From Combretum micranthum (lineage: Eukaryota; Streptophyta; Magnoliopsida; Myrtales; Combretaceae): a stretch of DNA of 64,000 bases. The stretch spans positions 434,001 to 498,000 of the forward strand of contig JAMXBD010000168.1 in NCBI GenBank assembly GCA_024138025.1, written 5' to 3'. This document shows, piece after piece, positions 1-12,905 of this stretch. Below the pieces are notes generated by a model. That model made no database searches and was not told the origin of the DNA. It worked only from the letters and a program-made list of their open reading frames with translations. Positions within the stretch are counted from its first letter, which is position 1. The number at the start of each line of letters is the position of its first letter. Both the position numbers and the translations under genes were made by a program.

Positions 1-974
1 AAAAGGTAGATGCACACACACTGCATCACATGGGAATCTATTTCCAAGAAAAAGTGTGGTTTTCCAATGATATGGCAGTGTATTTTGATCCTAGACACAC
101 TACAAGGGAGTTGCCATCTTGGATGAAGTTCAAAAGGGGAGTATTTGTTGATAATAGACCCAAAGCTGTTTCAGATGTTAGGTCAGACAAAAATGTTGGA
201 AAATCTGACAAGAAAAGAAAAGGGAAGGCACCTCAGGAAGTAAGGAAGAAGAAGAAAAGTGATCCACTGTCTGGTCTAAAAGGAGTAGAAATTAAAGAAG
301 GACACTCTCAAAGAGCATCAGACACTGAGTCTGATTCATCACACTCCTGTTCACCATCAGACAGTAGATCCTGAGGCTTCACTAGTAAGGATGTTGAGAG
401 GATTAATAAGATGGAAAATGATCTTGCAGCAATGAAAGAGTTGCTCTCTCAGCTGCTTTCCAATCACCAACTCCTGCTGCTGCATCTAAACAAATTCCTG
501 TTGAGTCTGTCCAACCTAGTTCTCCTCAATCTCATGGTGAACAGACTCTTCCATCCTCTCCAAAAATGTCTGAACCTGAACCATTAGTTGAATCCTCTAT
601 ATCTCCTACACAGGATATCTCTCAGACTCCACATGATCCTTCACCATGCCTGAGCATCATTCTTTACAGGCCCTTGGATTTATCCAAGATTATTGCTCAA
701 TATGCTCAATCTACACCATCTCAAAGCTTCAACCTCCTGTTCAATTGTACAAGATCCACCTCAGCAACCTCCCAAAGAGGATCTTTCTTCTGCTTTAAAA
801 AGGATTGCTGATTCTTATGTACCAACAGGAATTCCTCCTAAGGTGACTCATTCAAGGATTAAAAGGTCTGCTGTCAAGCTTTGCGCAGTCTCTTCAAAGA
901 AAAAATCTGGTTCAAAATCTACATCAAAAGATGCTGATAAGGATAAGCCTGCCAAGAAACATGAAGACTCTTAA
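1..974 (+). pseudogene. 3' end of a retroelement accessory ORF, frame-broken
   Basis: The reading frame is already open at the window edge and runs to a TGA at 374. It contains KVWFSNDMAVYFDP, then a lysine-rich stretch (KSDKKRKGKAP, RKKKK) and an acidic serine-rich tail. After the stop, Pro/Ser-rich coding-like sequence continues in other frames: a coiled-coil-like KDVERINKMENDLAAMKELL near 385-450, then SEPEPLVESSISP, then SALKRIADSYVPTGIPPKV ending at 974. This looks like one protein broken by frameshifts. Purine-rich AAAAAGGGGGAGA tracts at about 1140 and 1255 resemble the polypurine tracts that precede the 3' LTR of plant retrotransposons, so I infer the accessory (gag- or env-like) 3' ORF of such an element. 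The family is not identified. Confidence 0.4.
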
Positions 975-1137
975 TGTTTTGTTTTAGTTTTCGTTGATAA
1001 GTTTTTAGTTTTGTTGAACTGAATTTTTTTTACTGCTCTTTGTGTGTATTTGAACTTCAGTTTGTGGTTTTATTAATGCATATGATGTTTTCTTGTTATA
1101 TTCTTAGCATCTGCTCAGGGGGAGTTTATTTGTTGAT

Positions 1138-1266
1138 AACAAAAAGGGGGAGATGATGTTTTGATAAATTTTTTTTAAATGGAATGTTTGATTTATGGTT
1201 ACATGGAATGTTTTAATTGAATTACAAATTTTTTCAAAGGTTTTGTTATCATCAAAAAGGGGGAGA
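1138..1266 (+). other. Two polypurine-tract-like motifs
   Basis: AAAAAGGGGGAGA occurs at about 1140 and again at about 1255, each beside a phrase about 'gataacaaa' or 'atcatcaaa'. Plant LTR retrotransposons carry such a tract directly before the 3' LTR. The duplication suggests a local rearrangement. No intact LTR in the same orientation follows. Confidence 0.4.
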
Positions 1267-1279
1267 ATAAATGAAAATG

Positions 1280-2112
1280 TGGGTGTCTAAACTTTAGATC
1301 TACTAACTATAATGCATGAATCGTAAATCTCATGGCCTGAACATCAATATATATACAAGATCTCTACTTTACATGCATGAACAAGATGATATCTTAACAT
1401 AAACTCATCTAAACACTAGATCCATGTCTTGTGATGGCTTGATATTCTTGTTCATGTGTTTTCATGTCCCTAGCATGAGCTCATTGGGATTAAATGAGAA
1501 AACACACAAGATATAGCCTTGCCATTACAAGATCTAGGAAGAACAAAGCCTAAAATCAACATACCAAAGGGGATCAAAAGTAGAAATGAAGAAGACTTGA
1601 GTTGGAAATGTGAGAGGAAGAGGGAGGGGGCTCACGGCACTTAAGGGGAAAAAAGAGAGAGTTTTTCCTCTTTTGAAAAGTTTGAAACAAGTAAAAATGA
1701 GAGAGAGAGAGACAGAAAAATATGTTTATATATGAATAGATTAGGGTTTATAATTGAATAAAAATATCAAAAACAAAACAAAGAGAGAGGGAAAGGGGAT
1801 GGGGGCGCCGGCCATCAAGGGGGGGGGGGGGGGTGTGAAATTTGATTTTTTTGTAATTTAGTTAATTAAAATGTAATAAATGTGATAATTATTTAAGAGA
1901 CAAAATTTCTTGAAAAGAAAATTGAAATGAGTAGTTGTAAGGATGTAAGAATAGGGTATGGGTAGTGTGTAGTGTAGGTTATACTTGTGAATAGTAGACA
2001 AGACATCTACTTTATCGATTGTAACAAAAACACGGGAAAAGCTATAACTGTAATTTTTATAGTTCGGAAAATTATAAAATTGATATTTTTGGAATCCTTA
2101 TAAAATTATGGT
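1280..2112 (-). mobile_element. Fragment of giant LTR family, reverse orientation
   Basis: Read on the minus strand, this stretch follows the same order as 4250-4850 of the intact LTR at 3926-9021: the 'aaaatatcagttt..aatttttcgg' block, a CCGGCGCCCC motif next to a CTCTC-rich run, a TATA-like 'tatataaac', and a pyrimidine-rich leader. Both LTR ends are missing. A homopolymer of 15 G lies at 1819-1833. The limits are approximate because homology fades at both ends. Confidence 0.45.
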
Positions 2113-2218
2113 AGAAAAAATATGGCTAGGTCAACAAGTAATACTTTACAATATTTTTGGTCTATTTTTTAAATAATATAACAAACAAATAGAAAAAATA
2201 TGGCTAGGTCAACAAGTA
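2112..2218. repeat. 29-bp perfect direct repeat, two copies
   Basis: The 29-base string beginning TAGAAAAAATATGGC and ending CAACAAGTA occurs at 2112-2140 and again at 2190-2218, with 49 bases between. It abuts the end of the giant-LTR fragment, so it may mark a duplication made during a rearrangement. Confidence 0.85.
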
Positions 2219-3925
2219 GTGGGTTTTCTTAATATTGCTGATGCCCAGCAACACCACCAAAAGCTTGGTGTGCATATTTGACCTAATTTTATAAAATTTA
2301 GTCCCATGATCCTGTTCCTACTATGTCATCAACACTAGACAAGTATACTTATCACATACAATATAAGGGTAGACTATAAGGTTGTCTCCACATGGATAAG
2401 GTCATCTCCACATGGATCGAAAAGTACTAGTGATCACCTTCTTAACTATTATCTAACTTGACAATTAGATTGAGTGAATAACATATTATTAGCTACACTA
2501 CTTAAATCCTATTGATAAAAATTCACTATTATAATTTACTGAATCACTTTACTAATGCAATGCAATACAAGAACATAGACTTGCTTCACCAATTAAATTA
2601 AACACGCACATTAACTATACTAAAATATCAATATTATTTTCCCTAATTGTTGAATCTAGAAGATAGATTAATGTCTTTCTCAAGATCATTGATGTCTAAT
2701 CCTAGTCTTATCCACTAGAATCTCTTCCAAGTTAATAGCATACTAAGATTACATTAAAGCCAAGAAATCAATATTAACATAAATTTTATGCAGAAGATTT
2801 CACAATTATATCTTTAGAATCATGAGCAACCTCTCTTTATAGTCTAGATCTATTCAATGAGATGATTTCTCAATCTATTCCCAAATAAATCTAACCTAAT
2901 CTCATATTGTGCACTATATAGAATCAAAATACTTGAAGATCAACTACAAGAATTAAGGAAATTAACAATATTTATCAATATAAACGTGCTAGTATATGCT
3001 AAATCATGGTATTGTAAGCCTAGTTCACACTACTCATTCATCATGCGATATACAAACATAGTAGAAATAATATATGAACCATAACAAGGGAACATAAGAA
3101 CAATCCCTTTTTCACTTGAACGATCATGGATGTTTGATACACGTGATTAGAACAACATTCCTCTTCATTTCCCTCTCAAGAATCTTTATGGAATAGCACT
3201 CAGAAACTAATATGCACTCTCACACACTATGAATGGGTACAAATTACACAAACTAAGGAGAGTTCGCAATGATTTGTGTTTATAATAATGAATGGATCCT
3301 CCTTTTTAATGTTTGGATCTTCTATTTATATATTATAAGTGACTAAACACGACTAAATAGTATATCATCATATCAATTGGCCTTCATCCCTCTTCAAGAA
3401 GCAATTAAATCACATCTAACATGGAAATCATGCAAGTTATGTCCCTTATCACAACCGCAACTTGCATTGTTATGTACCAACCGCAACTTGCGTTGTTATG
3501 TACCAAAAATCATGCATCTAAGGTCAATCACGAACGTGACGTTGCCAACTATCTCTTGGCAAAAATTTAAACTTCTTATCACGATCATTATACAAGTCGT
3601 GATCCTTATGGCTTTAAATGCTTCAACTAGGTTGTGCCTATGATTCTACATTGTGAAGTGATATCTACATCAGATCATGACTATAATAAGGCTTGTGATG
3701 TCCCATGACTGCTATTGATTTTTCTTCATGTCAGGGCCGGCATCATGCTTAGAATGAGGCTAATGTAGATCACCATCCTCATCACGGCCAATCATCTTAG
3801 CATGATCCTTCACAACTACAACCACCTATCCTTTTGACATTTCTGCACAGCCCTCAACATATGATTACCAGTCATCAACTCCTTCAGCTTTGGCCACAAT
3901 AGCATAGACAACCTATGAGACTTCA
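2219..3925 (-). mobile_element. Probable LTR of a Ty3/gypsy-type element, reverse strand
   Basis: Nothing here codes for a protein. On the minus strand there is a good TATA box (TATATAAATAG, 3332-3322) followed by a long untranslated leader-like region, which is how large plant LTRs are built. The intact solo LTR at 3926-9021 is inserted upstream of this TATA box, so the outer element probably continues past 9026. A 26-bp tandem duplication lies at 3455-3506. Family and ends are not determined. Confidence 0.35.
3455..3506. repeat. 26-bp tandem duplication
   Basis: The 26-base unit starting CCGCAACTTGC and ending ATGTACCAA is present twice head to tail (3455-3480 and 3481-3506), with a single A/G difference. 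Confidence 0.9.
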
Positions 3926-4602
3926 TGTAAGCCCCTAGATTTTTTTCGATAACATAAGAAAACCCTAGAACGAAGTCAAACCAGAACCCTAAAATTAACA
4001 TAGTTCTATGTTTAGTCTAGTGAATCTAGATCCGGCAATCCCGTGTTCTTAAACCCTAGAAAACGAAATTAAAATAATTGTGGAATATGGTTCGTAATAG
4101 CGTAGGAAAGCTTAAAAATATCATCTTCGAATTTTTCTAGTGTCTTTTGGATCGATCGGGATCAGTTTTCAAAAACCGTGCCCCGGTGCACCGGATAGTG
4201 AAAATATTTGACAACACCAATAGATTCGTAAAAATATAAGGTTTTCAAAAATATCAGTTTTAGAATTTTTCGGTAACTAAAAATATCATATATAGCTTAT
4301 TTACGCGTATTTTCTTTACTACCGGTATTTTAATTGTCTAGTCTACTATTCATAGTACTTTTCTACTATTCATCTATCTCTACTTTTTCTTACACTCTAC
4401 CATACCTATACCTTACAATTTACCGTCCATACAACTTTAATCACATCACACCTTACACATTTCTTCTTTTATTACAAAACAAATAAAACAAATCAATTTC
4501 TCCCCCTATACTAAGCAAACCGGCGCCCCTCTCTCCTCATCCATCTTAATTTATTTTATTTTCTATTTTATTTAATTACATCTAATTTCCACTCCAAAAA
4601 TC

Positions 4603-4610
4603 TATAAATA
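4603..4610 (+). promoter_or_regulatory. TATA box of giant LTR
   Basis: TATAAATA followed by a C/T-rich stretch, about 680 bases inside the LTR. The related copy at 54072 has TATAAATT at 55332-55339 in the same context, which supports a shared promoter position and the transcription direction. Confidence 0.6.
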
Positions 4611-5017
4611 CCCCCTTCCTCTTTCATTCTTTCACACAACATAATTCATACTAAAACTCTCCCAAAATCACTCCATAAAGTTCCTCTTCCAAAATCTCTC
4701 CCAAAGTTCTCTCTTTTCCTTATAAAACCAAGTCCCACATAATACTACAACCCATTCTTTTCTTCTTCAACAAATATATAACTTTAGGTAAAGTTTCTTT
4801 CATATACTCATCATGTTCATACAACTTAACATGAGTTTAGTGTATGTTTCTTAGACTCATGAGAGTTAAAGAAGCAACAATTTATTCATATTTTGTTTTT
4901 GTTCATGTTTTTATTTTCATTATGCCGTTATTATTATTGTTATTTGTTTCTAATCTAACTTATATAAAGTATTATATATTCTATGTATATATATTTAGAG
5001 CATATAAGCTCATCTGT

Positions 5018-6517
5018 TGATGAACCAAAATTATTTCTATTTTATGAGTGCTAAAACATATGTTGATGGTCATTTTATTCATGAATATTGGTAATTTAGC
5101 ACTTGAATTAATGGAGTTAAGCTTTCAGGTCTTTAAAGGAGATATTTTTCAAAGAAAGCGAAGACGGGTCAAAAATGAAAAGTTTGGATTAAGAAGAACT
5201 CAACATGACAAGAACAAGCCATGTCTTTCAACCAAGACAAGAAAGAAGCAAAATTAAGGGCTAAATATCAAGCTTTTGGAAGACATTTATGAGACACGAC
5301 CTGTCCCAAACCGTGTCAATCTAGAAATTCAACTTTGCAAGGGACATTTCTCTCACACGACCTGTCACCAGCCCTGTCGATTTAACAAAGTGTCATTCAA
5401 TGTGTAAACGGCTTTTTAACTACAATAACCTCTTATTTAGTAAAGAAACGTTTATTTCAGGCATTGAAGGAGTGTTACTTGAAAAGCCAAGAGACTCATA
5501 ACCTCCGAAACTTTTCATTTCTCCTCATCATGGACAATCAATTCCATTTAATTGAAGATGATTATAAAAAGGAGATTGTGGGGGAGAGAAAGAACAGACA
5601 CGAAAGTTTTGAAGACGAGAGTTTTCCAAGAGAAGGAAGTTCTGGAGATTCCAACAACAAGTCAAGATTATCTCGGATAGAAGATCCGAAATTTTTTAGC
5701 TTTAATCTTTTCGGGTGGTATCATGATTTCAATTTTCTGTTTTGAATTTCATGTATTATCATTAGACACTATGGAAGAGTGAATTTGTAGATCTAGGTTT
5801 TGTTGAATTCCATATTTATCATGCGTTGAGGCTTTGTTCTTAATGAAAGATTGAAGTTCTTTTGTTCAATTGCATGTTTGTTAACCGTTTCATAAGTTTG
5901 TATATCCGGAATGCAAGCTTATGACTGATTTCATTTGAGCTAATTGAAAGATTGCTTTTATGATTTGATCTATGCAATTGAAGAGATTTGTTTGTAATTC
6001 TAGACATAGAATAACAAGAATCTTCTATATATGAAAATGAAAATGAGTTCATATTACTAATGCAAATTTAGGTTGCTATTGATTGAGGAGACATCCTAAT
6101 TGATTAACATAGGTTTAGATAAACTGTTAGATTTGAAAGAATTAACAATTTGCTCAAGGAACTCTATAGCTTAGAACTAAAATCTTAATTATCTGATATG
6201 GGTTGCCAAGGATTCACATGATAAATTGGAGGTAAGACAAAACCTGGATCATTCATTCTTAATTGAATCTTGTTTGTTTGTTGGAGCTGTGTTAATATTG
6301 TTTTAAAGAAAATTAGATAAAATAGTAAAACATAAAAATTGTTCAGTTAGATAGTAGAATACAATTTAGTACTAGTACTTGCTTATTCCCTGAGGACGAT
6401 CCCGATTTTAGAAGCTATACTACATTCACGATAAGTACACTGCCTATTACCTTTGTAGCGAATTAAGAACGGGCCTTTATAAATTGAAAACTACGCCTGA
6501 AGGTAAAATATTCAACA
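5018..6517 (+). mobile_element. Nested solo LTR, about 1.5 kb
   Basis: This block interrupts the giant LTR. It begins TGATGAACCAAAA and ends ATATTCAACA, so it has TG..CA ends with short inverted termini (TGATGAA / TTCAACA). The flanking 5-mers TCTGT (5013-5017) and TCTAT (6518-6522) match in 4 of 5 positions. Inside are GACACGACCTGTC and CACACGACCTGTCAC phrases, a TATA-like 'attataaaaagg', and near the 3' end TTCCCTGAGGACGATCCCG. These resemble LTR sequence of plant gypsy elements from family knowledge. The left boundary could be a few bases off (TGTTGATGAA at 5015 is the alternative). Confidence 0.5.
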
Positions 6518-6839
6518 TCTATTATTTATTTACTTTCAAGTTATGCAATTTATTTATTTCATGTTGTTATTAAGACTAGTCTTTCTAGTCTTAGACTTGT
6601 CCATATCAAGTCAAAACAATTTTCTTTCTTTGCTTTTCTTTTCTTTTCTTTTGGGACTAGTCTACTTCTTAGTCCTGGGATATCTTGATGAAGCTAAGGT
6701 TCCCAATACTTGACTTTCACTTTTATGCTCTTATATAATTTATCTTATTATGTTGTTTTTATTATATTTCTCATAGTTACATATTCTCATTTATGCATGA
6801 ACATGTTGTTATTGTCTCAATCATAATGAAAATGAGTTT

Positions 6840-7400
6840 TCTCAAGTAATAAAAATAAGAACTCTCTTCAAAAATAGTTTTTGTCACATAAGAAATTATT
6901 TTTCCATAAAGACTTAAAGTTTTATCTTAATATATATTTTCTAAAGTTAGTTAGCTCAAGTTTTAGTAATAATACTATATGGTATTTTATCAATGAAAAT
7001 AAAGTTATTACAAACTCTCTTTTAAACCAATAAAATAAGAAAGTTTCTTTAAACTTAATTCATGATTTAACCAAGAGTTTTCTTAAACACATTTATCAAA
7101 GTTTTCTACCAACACTCTAAAATACTAAAGTCTATATAAGTTTTTCAGAATAAACTTATAAGGTCATTGATATTATTCTTTTAAAGTGGATCTAACTTTA
7201 GAAAAATTTTAGAACTTATAACCATGAAATATTTAGAAAAACTATGTTTTCTAAACCACTAGAAATAAATTTATGGGAATCTTAAAAGATTAAAATTTCT
7301 TTTTGAAAATATTATCAAAATTACGAAATGGAGTTAAAAGAAGAAGACACTTACTAATAAATTTTCCAAACAAAGCTAAAAAGGAGATTTTCAAGTCTTA
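6840..7400. repeat. Degenerate internal repeats of giant LTR
   Basis: Recurring phrases of the type 'aaagttttta.. aagactta.. caaaattacg' match the degenerate ~175-bp units that are clearer at 56440-57990. Copy boundaries are blurred here. Confidence 0.3.
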
Positions 7401-7480
7401 GTTTCTCTCACCTTCAAGATACATTGTTTTACAATATCATTGTTGAGACAATACCACTAAATTCATGCATATGGTTTGAG

Positions 7481-7501
7481 TATATATATATATATATATA
7501 A
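7481..7501. repeat. (TA)n microsatellite
   Basis: Uninterrupted TA dinucleotide run of about 21 bases inside the giant LTR. Confidence 0.95.
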
Positions 7502-9021
7502 TCAACTATACAATATATCTATATTTTTTTACAAAAGCTCTTGAGTGAAGAAAAGTTTGAAACTTAAGTTTTGAAAATGGAATTTTCGCACCAAATCTGT
7601 ACGTTAATATTCCGAGACTCAAATTACTCCTTTTGATAAAAATAACCTTAGAAATAGATAGATCTTTTCGAGTAGGTAGAAATCGGTATATAATATGCGA
7701 AATTCCGAGTTAAAATGAGCAAGTTATGGCCATTTTAAGTTGGGATTTCCATTCATACGATTTTTACGAATTCAATAAGAAGATTAGAGAAATTGAGTGG
7801 ATCTTGGATGAAATACTCACTTTGGGTATTTCTTTTGTTTAGGTTTTGAGGACCAAGATCTTCTCTTCCCCGAGGATTACTTCGACTCCTAGAAGATCGC
7901 TATGGACGAGTGAGTTTCCTTTACGCTTATGTATTCGCGCATATGCTTGTAGAATAGAGCACTAGATGTTAGGAAAAGATAAAATTGATATGCATGTGAG
8001 ATATCATGGGAATTATGTATGTGAATCGTTGTGTGCGATCAATGAACAATAAGTATTCGGAACCCAATTTGTGATTGATATAAATGTTTCAATGTATGTG
8101 TTGTTATTTGTACAAATATTGCTTGATCGCCTTAAATGATTTAATGTCATATTGAAATCTCCATATAATAAATTGCTCATACATATCACTTAGAATATCA
8201 TTTCGAAATTTTGCTACTACTCCTCAGCGTGGGACCGAAAAGGTAAGCTGTCTAGCTACATCTTGAGGGTTAGGACGTTCGGGGAATATGGCCGCAAGGT
8301 GTAGCCGAGCCGAATCGATCGCTTTAGGTATGGAAAGTCCAGGGACTAGTAGTACGGTTCGTTGGAACCCCAAGACGAGTGAAAACTTTTAAGGAGGTCG
8401 TTCAAGGCCCGGTTCAAAGCATTCCCTAACCACCGATGGAGGGGTAAACCCCTCTACATACGAAACCGAATAGTCATATGTACTGCTTGATCATATGGTT
8501 GTTGCATTTCATATATTTGATTAATAAACTTGATTGATTGTCTATTATGAGTACTTTTGCATAAGGAATGTCTCACTAAGCTAGTCATACTTATACTCCT
8601 ATAGACTTTTGACATTCCAGGATTATCCTTTTTGCACCCGAGACCATCCTAACCTCCCGGGTATAATCCTTATTTTGAAAAGCTTTTGAAGGAATTCTGT
8701 TTTAAGTCTTAGAGTAGATTTCTTTTAAAATCTTCTAGCTTTAGTTATTTTATCTTTAGTAAAACCATGATTGTTATGGAGATTATCGGGGGAATGCCCC
8801 TTAGAAGTTGTAAGACTTTATATTTCAATGAATTTTATTAAAGTAATATTTTGCATGTTCTGCTGCCAATATCTTAAAATGCATTACTCTACAAGTCTCC
8901 CTTTGATGTGAATGTACGCCTTGTACCGATATAAAGCTTTCGAGTGACTAAGGTAGTATTCTTAAGTTTTAATATTGCATATGGCGGGCTGTCAAGTTTA
9001 GGGTACCGTTGGGGCGTAACA

Positions 9022-9463
9022 CTTCATCAACTCAAGTCCAGCAACATCAAGTTAATAGACACTAGACTTTGTGTATGAATCTTGCTTGGATCTAGACTTA
9101 CTATTTGTTTCTTGTAATGTGTTGCTATTTATACGAAGTCTTTTATATTTTTTACTTTTTTGTTTGGTAGACTTCAATTGATGAACATGTGTATTAGCAT
9201 ATTTCATTTACCTAGCAATATTTTTTATTTATATCTATTATAATTATTCAAAATAATAGTAAGTTTATTTTATATAATATGTATTATTATAATAATACAT
9301 ATTATTTAAATTATCATCACACAATATTATTAATTTTTAGAAATTATAAACAAATTAAAAAATATGTTATATATTATATATAATATAATTATTATATATG
9401 AATATAATACAACAATTTGTGGTCAAAAAAATAAAAGAAGAAAGAGGTGCCTCTATCTGAGAG
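9022..9463. other. AT-rich non-coding DNA
   Basis: No gene is visible. The first part probably continues the minus-strand LTR split by the solo LTR. From about 9240 it is almost pure A/T with short palindromic runs such as 'tattattataataata'. Confidence 0.5.
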
Positions 9464-10224
9464 TAGACATAGCCATGGTTCGATTCCAAACCAGGAACCA
9501 AACCGGAACTATCACTGGCATTTCTAGAACTGGAGTCGAATCAGTTGGTTGGTTTTAGAATCGGTTATGGAACCTCCAGTTTCATGATTCCTTGGCAATT
9601 TTTTGGCCTATAACTGGTGCAACCAACGGTTCCACCTGGTTCTATTAAAAAAAACAGAAAAAATAATATTACTTATATAATTATTAATATTTAAATTATT
9701 TCATATAAATAGTAAAATTTATTATTTATTCACAATATTTAATACGTTACTATCTAAAACACAAATAAACATAACTTAAAATCATATATAATTAGTTTAA
9801 AAAGTTTCTTCTAAAAGAAAAATTCATTTCCTTATAATGTGAGACTATTTTTTGCATTGTAATTTTCTTTTAACCTTCTAGAGTATTTTGCAATCTCATA
9901 TTGCTAACTACAATTGATATCGGATGTATGTATATACAAATAAATATGCATTTTAAACAAATTTTTTAAAAAAATTGGTTAAATAATTTAACACTTTTAG
10001 ATCCAATAATTATTTTGAATTTAAAATTTATTTTATTAAAAACTAAAATTTATTTATTTTTTTATTTCAAAAAAAAAACGTGGTTTCACTATGAAACTAG
10101 TGGTTCCATGGAACTGGATCGGAACTGTAAGACATGGTTCCAATTTTTGTTTCTCAATTTGAAGATCCGAAACCGGCGGTATCGATTCTAGTTCGATTTA
10201 GTTTCGAAATCATATCCATGTCTA
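9464..10224. mobile_element. hAT-type MITE, copy 1 (761 bp)
   Basis: The ends are TAGACATAGCCATGGTTCG on the left and ATATCCATGTCTA on the right, an imperfect terminal inverted repeat. The flanking 8-mers TCTGAGAG (9456-9463) and TTTAAGAG (10225-10232) match at 6 of 8, both differences being transitions. Subterminal regions are rich in GGTTCC and GGAACC. The AT-rich centre matches copy 2 at 12906-13673 over long stretches. There is no transposase, so it is non-autonomous. The 8-bp duplication and TAG terminus point to the hAT superfamily. Confidence 0.75.
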
Positions 10225-12905
10225 TTTAAGAGTGAAAAGGAAACTCACCTCTTTAACCTCCATGGATAGTGAACCAATAGAGGTGAGTGGACTCGACTCT
10301 ATTGGCCAATTGAGGCGGTTTTTGGCCTTTTTAGGCCAAAAACAAATACCTGAATAACGGACATTTATACTAATGGAAATTACCATTCATTTCCAATTTT
10401 ATTCTATCACGTTGAACCAAGCGTGATGCAAGTGTATATACATAGAGTATATAAAATACAAGTAAAATCTTTATATGCATTTTAGTAGAACTAGTAATTT
10501 TAAAAATAACTACCACTCATATTTTGTACATAATGAATGTTAAAATTTTATTGTTATATATACATATCATATATAAGAGGAATGAAATTATCAATTGTGC
10601 TTTTCTAGTCAAAATATTTATACCTTGCAAATTTATGGTTGTATTAATACCTATTAAAGTTTATAGGTTTATTTATAATTTTTAAAATACACCTTTTAAG
10701 TTTAGGGTTGTATTTATACCGTTTCAAAGCTAAGAGAGTTTATTTATGATTTTTTCAAAAAGAAAAATAGGAAAGAAGAAAATCTTAAATCATGCATCAG
10801 GCGTCGTCACTGATCAAATGATTGTGTTCTCCTTATTATGCGTGATCTTTAGCGATCATTGAAACCAAATTAATGGAAGATAGTGTCTGCCACGGATATT
10901 GTCTTCACAAAAAATGTAGAGGAGTTGAGTTTTACCCGTCTTCTCTCTCCATAGAAATCCTTCAAGGAATATTTACTTCATTCTAATTTCCAAGTTTCTT
11001 TTCTAGCATAAGTCGTTTCATATGATAATATACTGATGAAATTATGGAAAAAGTTGACCATAAAATATTTTATTTATCCAATTCTACGTTTAGATGGGTG
11101 GAGGTGAAGAAGGATTAGATCGTGTTTTATGCCGATAATGCGAACATTAATCCAAATTCCAATCATAAAATGCGGTATAATTAGTAATTAGTAGAGCATA
11201 ACTAATCTACCACGGCGCCATTCATATTCCACATGATGTATGACGACTAATCAAACCTTTTCTTTGCTTTTGACGATAGCTCTTTGTCCACTTACAGAGA
11301 AAATTGGTGAAATAAACAAAAGAGTCACTAAAACAAAAGTTAAAAGAATGAAAGGGGACAACTATATCTTAATTATTTCTTATCAGGATAAGTAATTCTC
11401 TAATCCCATGATCTCTTGTCCCCCAGTATCTTTTTAAAACAGTAAGCATGATTAAATTAGAGAATGATTAAAGATTGAGAGAATATATGCTGGGGTCTCT
11501 TTAGTTAAACTTTTTGTTAGCTTCCCCCTTTAGATCTGAAAAAAACATCATTTGTAACATTTTTTCCTGTTGTAATGATTTCCATGCGTACGGATTTTAA
11601 TAATCATAACTAAAGCCATGCAACATAAATTAAGGAATACATCCTAACAATAATAGGTTGCTCTTGGGTCAAGTCGCACTCAAAACAGAACGCATAGATC
11701 TAGTATATACCTAGCATATTTTTTTACCTGGAACAAATATATCGACCTGAGACAAATATATTGAACCTAGCTTTTTGGCACATGGAATAAAAATGTACTA
11801 AACCCAAAACAAAATACACTATCTGGAACACTTCAACCTGTACATAAGTCACTGTAAAAAAAAAAAAAAGGCGACCTGACCTAGTCAAAACATAGAAATA
11901 AAGAACATACTCAAGATCAATTATCAAATAATAAAGTATAAAAATACTAATTAAAAATCATATAAAGGTCCTAGACTTTAAATATACAGCACTTAAATTA
12001 CTTGAAAAATATTGATATTAAAAAATTCAACCTCTAATAAGATATCAAATCTGCTATATTATACATATAAATTGTCTTTTAGTCGTTTCGTTATCTATTT
12101 TGGAATTTAAAGTTTTCGCTTAATGATATTTCATGAGTTGATAAAAGCTTAAATCAAGCAATATATCATCTTCATAAAGCTATTATGATACTAATATAAA
12201 AGATTGATTTGGTATTGTATTTAAGGAAATTTGTTTTCATGTGTTAACATTTTTTTTTTTTTGGAAGGTATATAAATTTCTTATTATAAATTTTTTATGA
12301 TTTCTTAATAATTTTACATAGTTTTTGAGAGTATCCTTGTAACTTACCCAAATACAAATATACAACTAGGACCCATATGTTGGCGTTTATATGGTGTTGC
12401 TACAAGCCTGTAATTGGACAATTCTAACCACTAACAAGAACAATGTGCAATTCAAGACCATGGAATGAGTAAAGCATGTAATAATATTAAATTAAAACAA
12501 AGCTTGTCCAGTCACCTCTAGATCCAATCTTATAGGACAAGGCATCACATGTCGTTGAATTATGCACCTCCTATGCATACAAGCCAATTAACCTAAAGGC
12601 TACGCTAGTTAATATTCCTTAGAAACCCAAGATCAAGGTAAAGTAGAAATCTCAAACAAGTTTCAAAGTCAATTATACATCTGGCATTTTCCTATACCGT
12701 CATTTTAGTCGAGGAGGCTGTTTCTCAAAGGCCAGTTTAAAGGTCAACAGTAAGTGGACAATGTACAATGAACGTAGTTTGACCGCCCCGCTCATTTCGG
12801 CCGAATCCGTCAATTAAGTTTCCTTAAGGCCAAATCCATCAATTAGGTCTTCTTAAGGGAGGTTCTTCTTCATTCTAAGATGTCGTGTATTTACTTCCTT
12901 CCAAC
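10225..12905. other. Intergenic AT-rich DNA
   Basis: No credible gene is visible. It contains an 11-bp perfect hairpin at 10318-10343 (GTTTTTGGCCT, 4-nt loop, AGGCCAAAAAC) and homopolymer runs (A13 near 11856, T14 near 12250). The minus-strand ORF at 11724-11927 has no recognisable domain. Confidence 0.6.

Larger units (their letters stand above)
3926..9021 (+). mobile_element. Giant solo LTR, 5.1 kb, perfect 5-bp TSD
   Basis: The element begins TGTAAGCCCC and ends GGGGCGTAACA. It is flanked on both sides by CTTCA (3921-3925 and 9022-9026), a perfect 5-bp target duplication. It has a TATA box (TATAAATA, 4603-4610) on the plus strand followed by a pyrimidine-rich leader, so transcription would run left to right. 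No gag or pol sequence is present and only one terminal unit is seen, so I call it a solo LTR. Its 3' 130 bases align with the matching end of the copy at 16988-21473, including the shared string GACGCCTTGTAC or its close variant. A smaller LTR is nested at about 5018-6517. Multi-kilobase LTRs are known in Tat/Ogre-type gypsy elements, but lineage cannot be fixed without internal domains. Confidence 0.75.
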
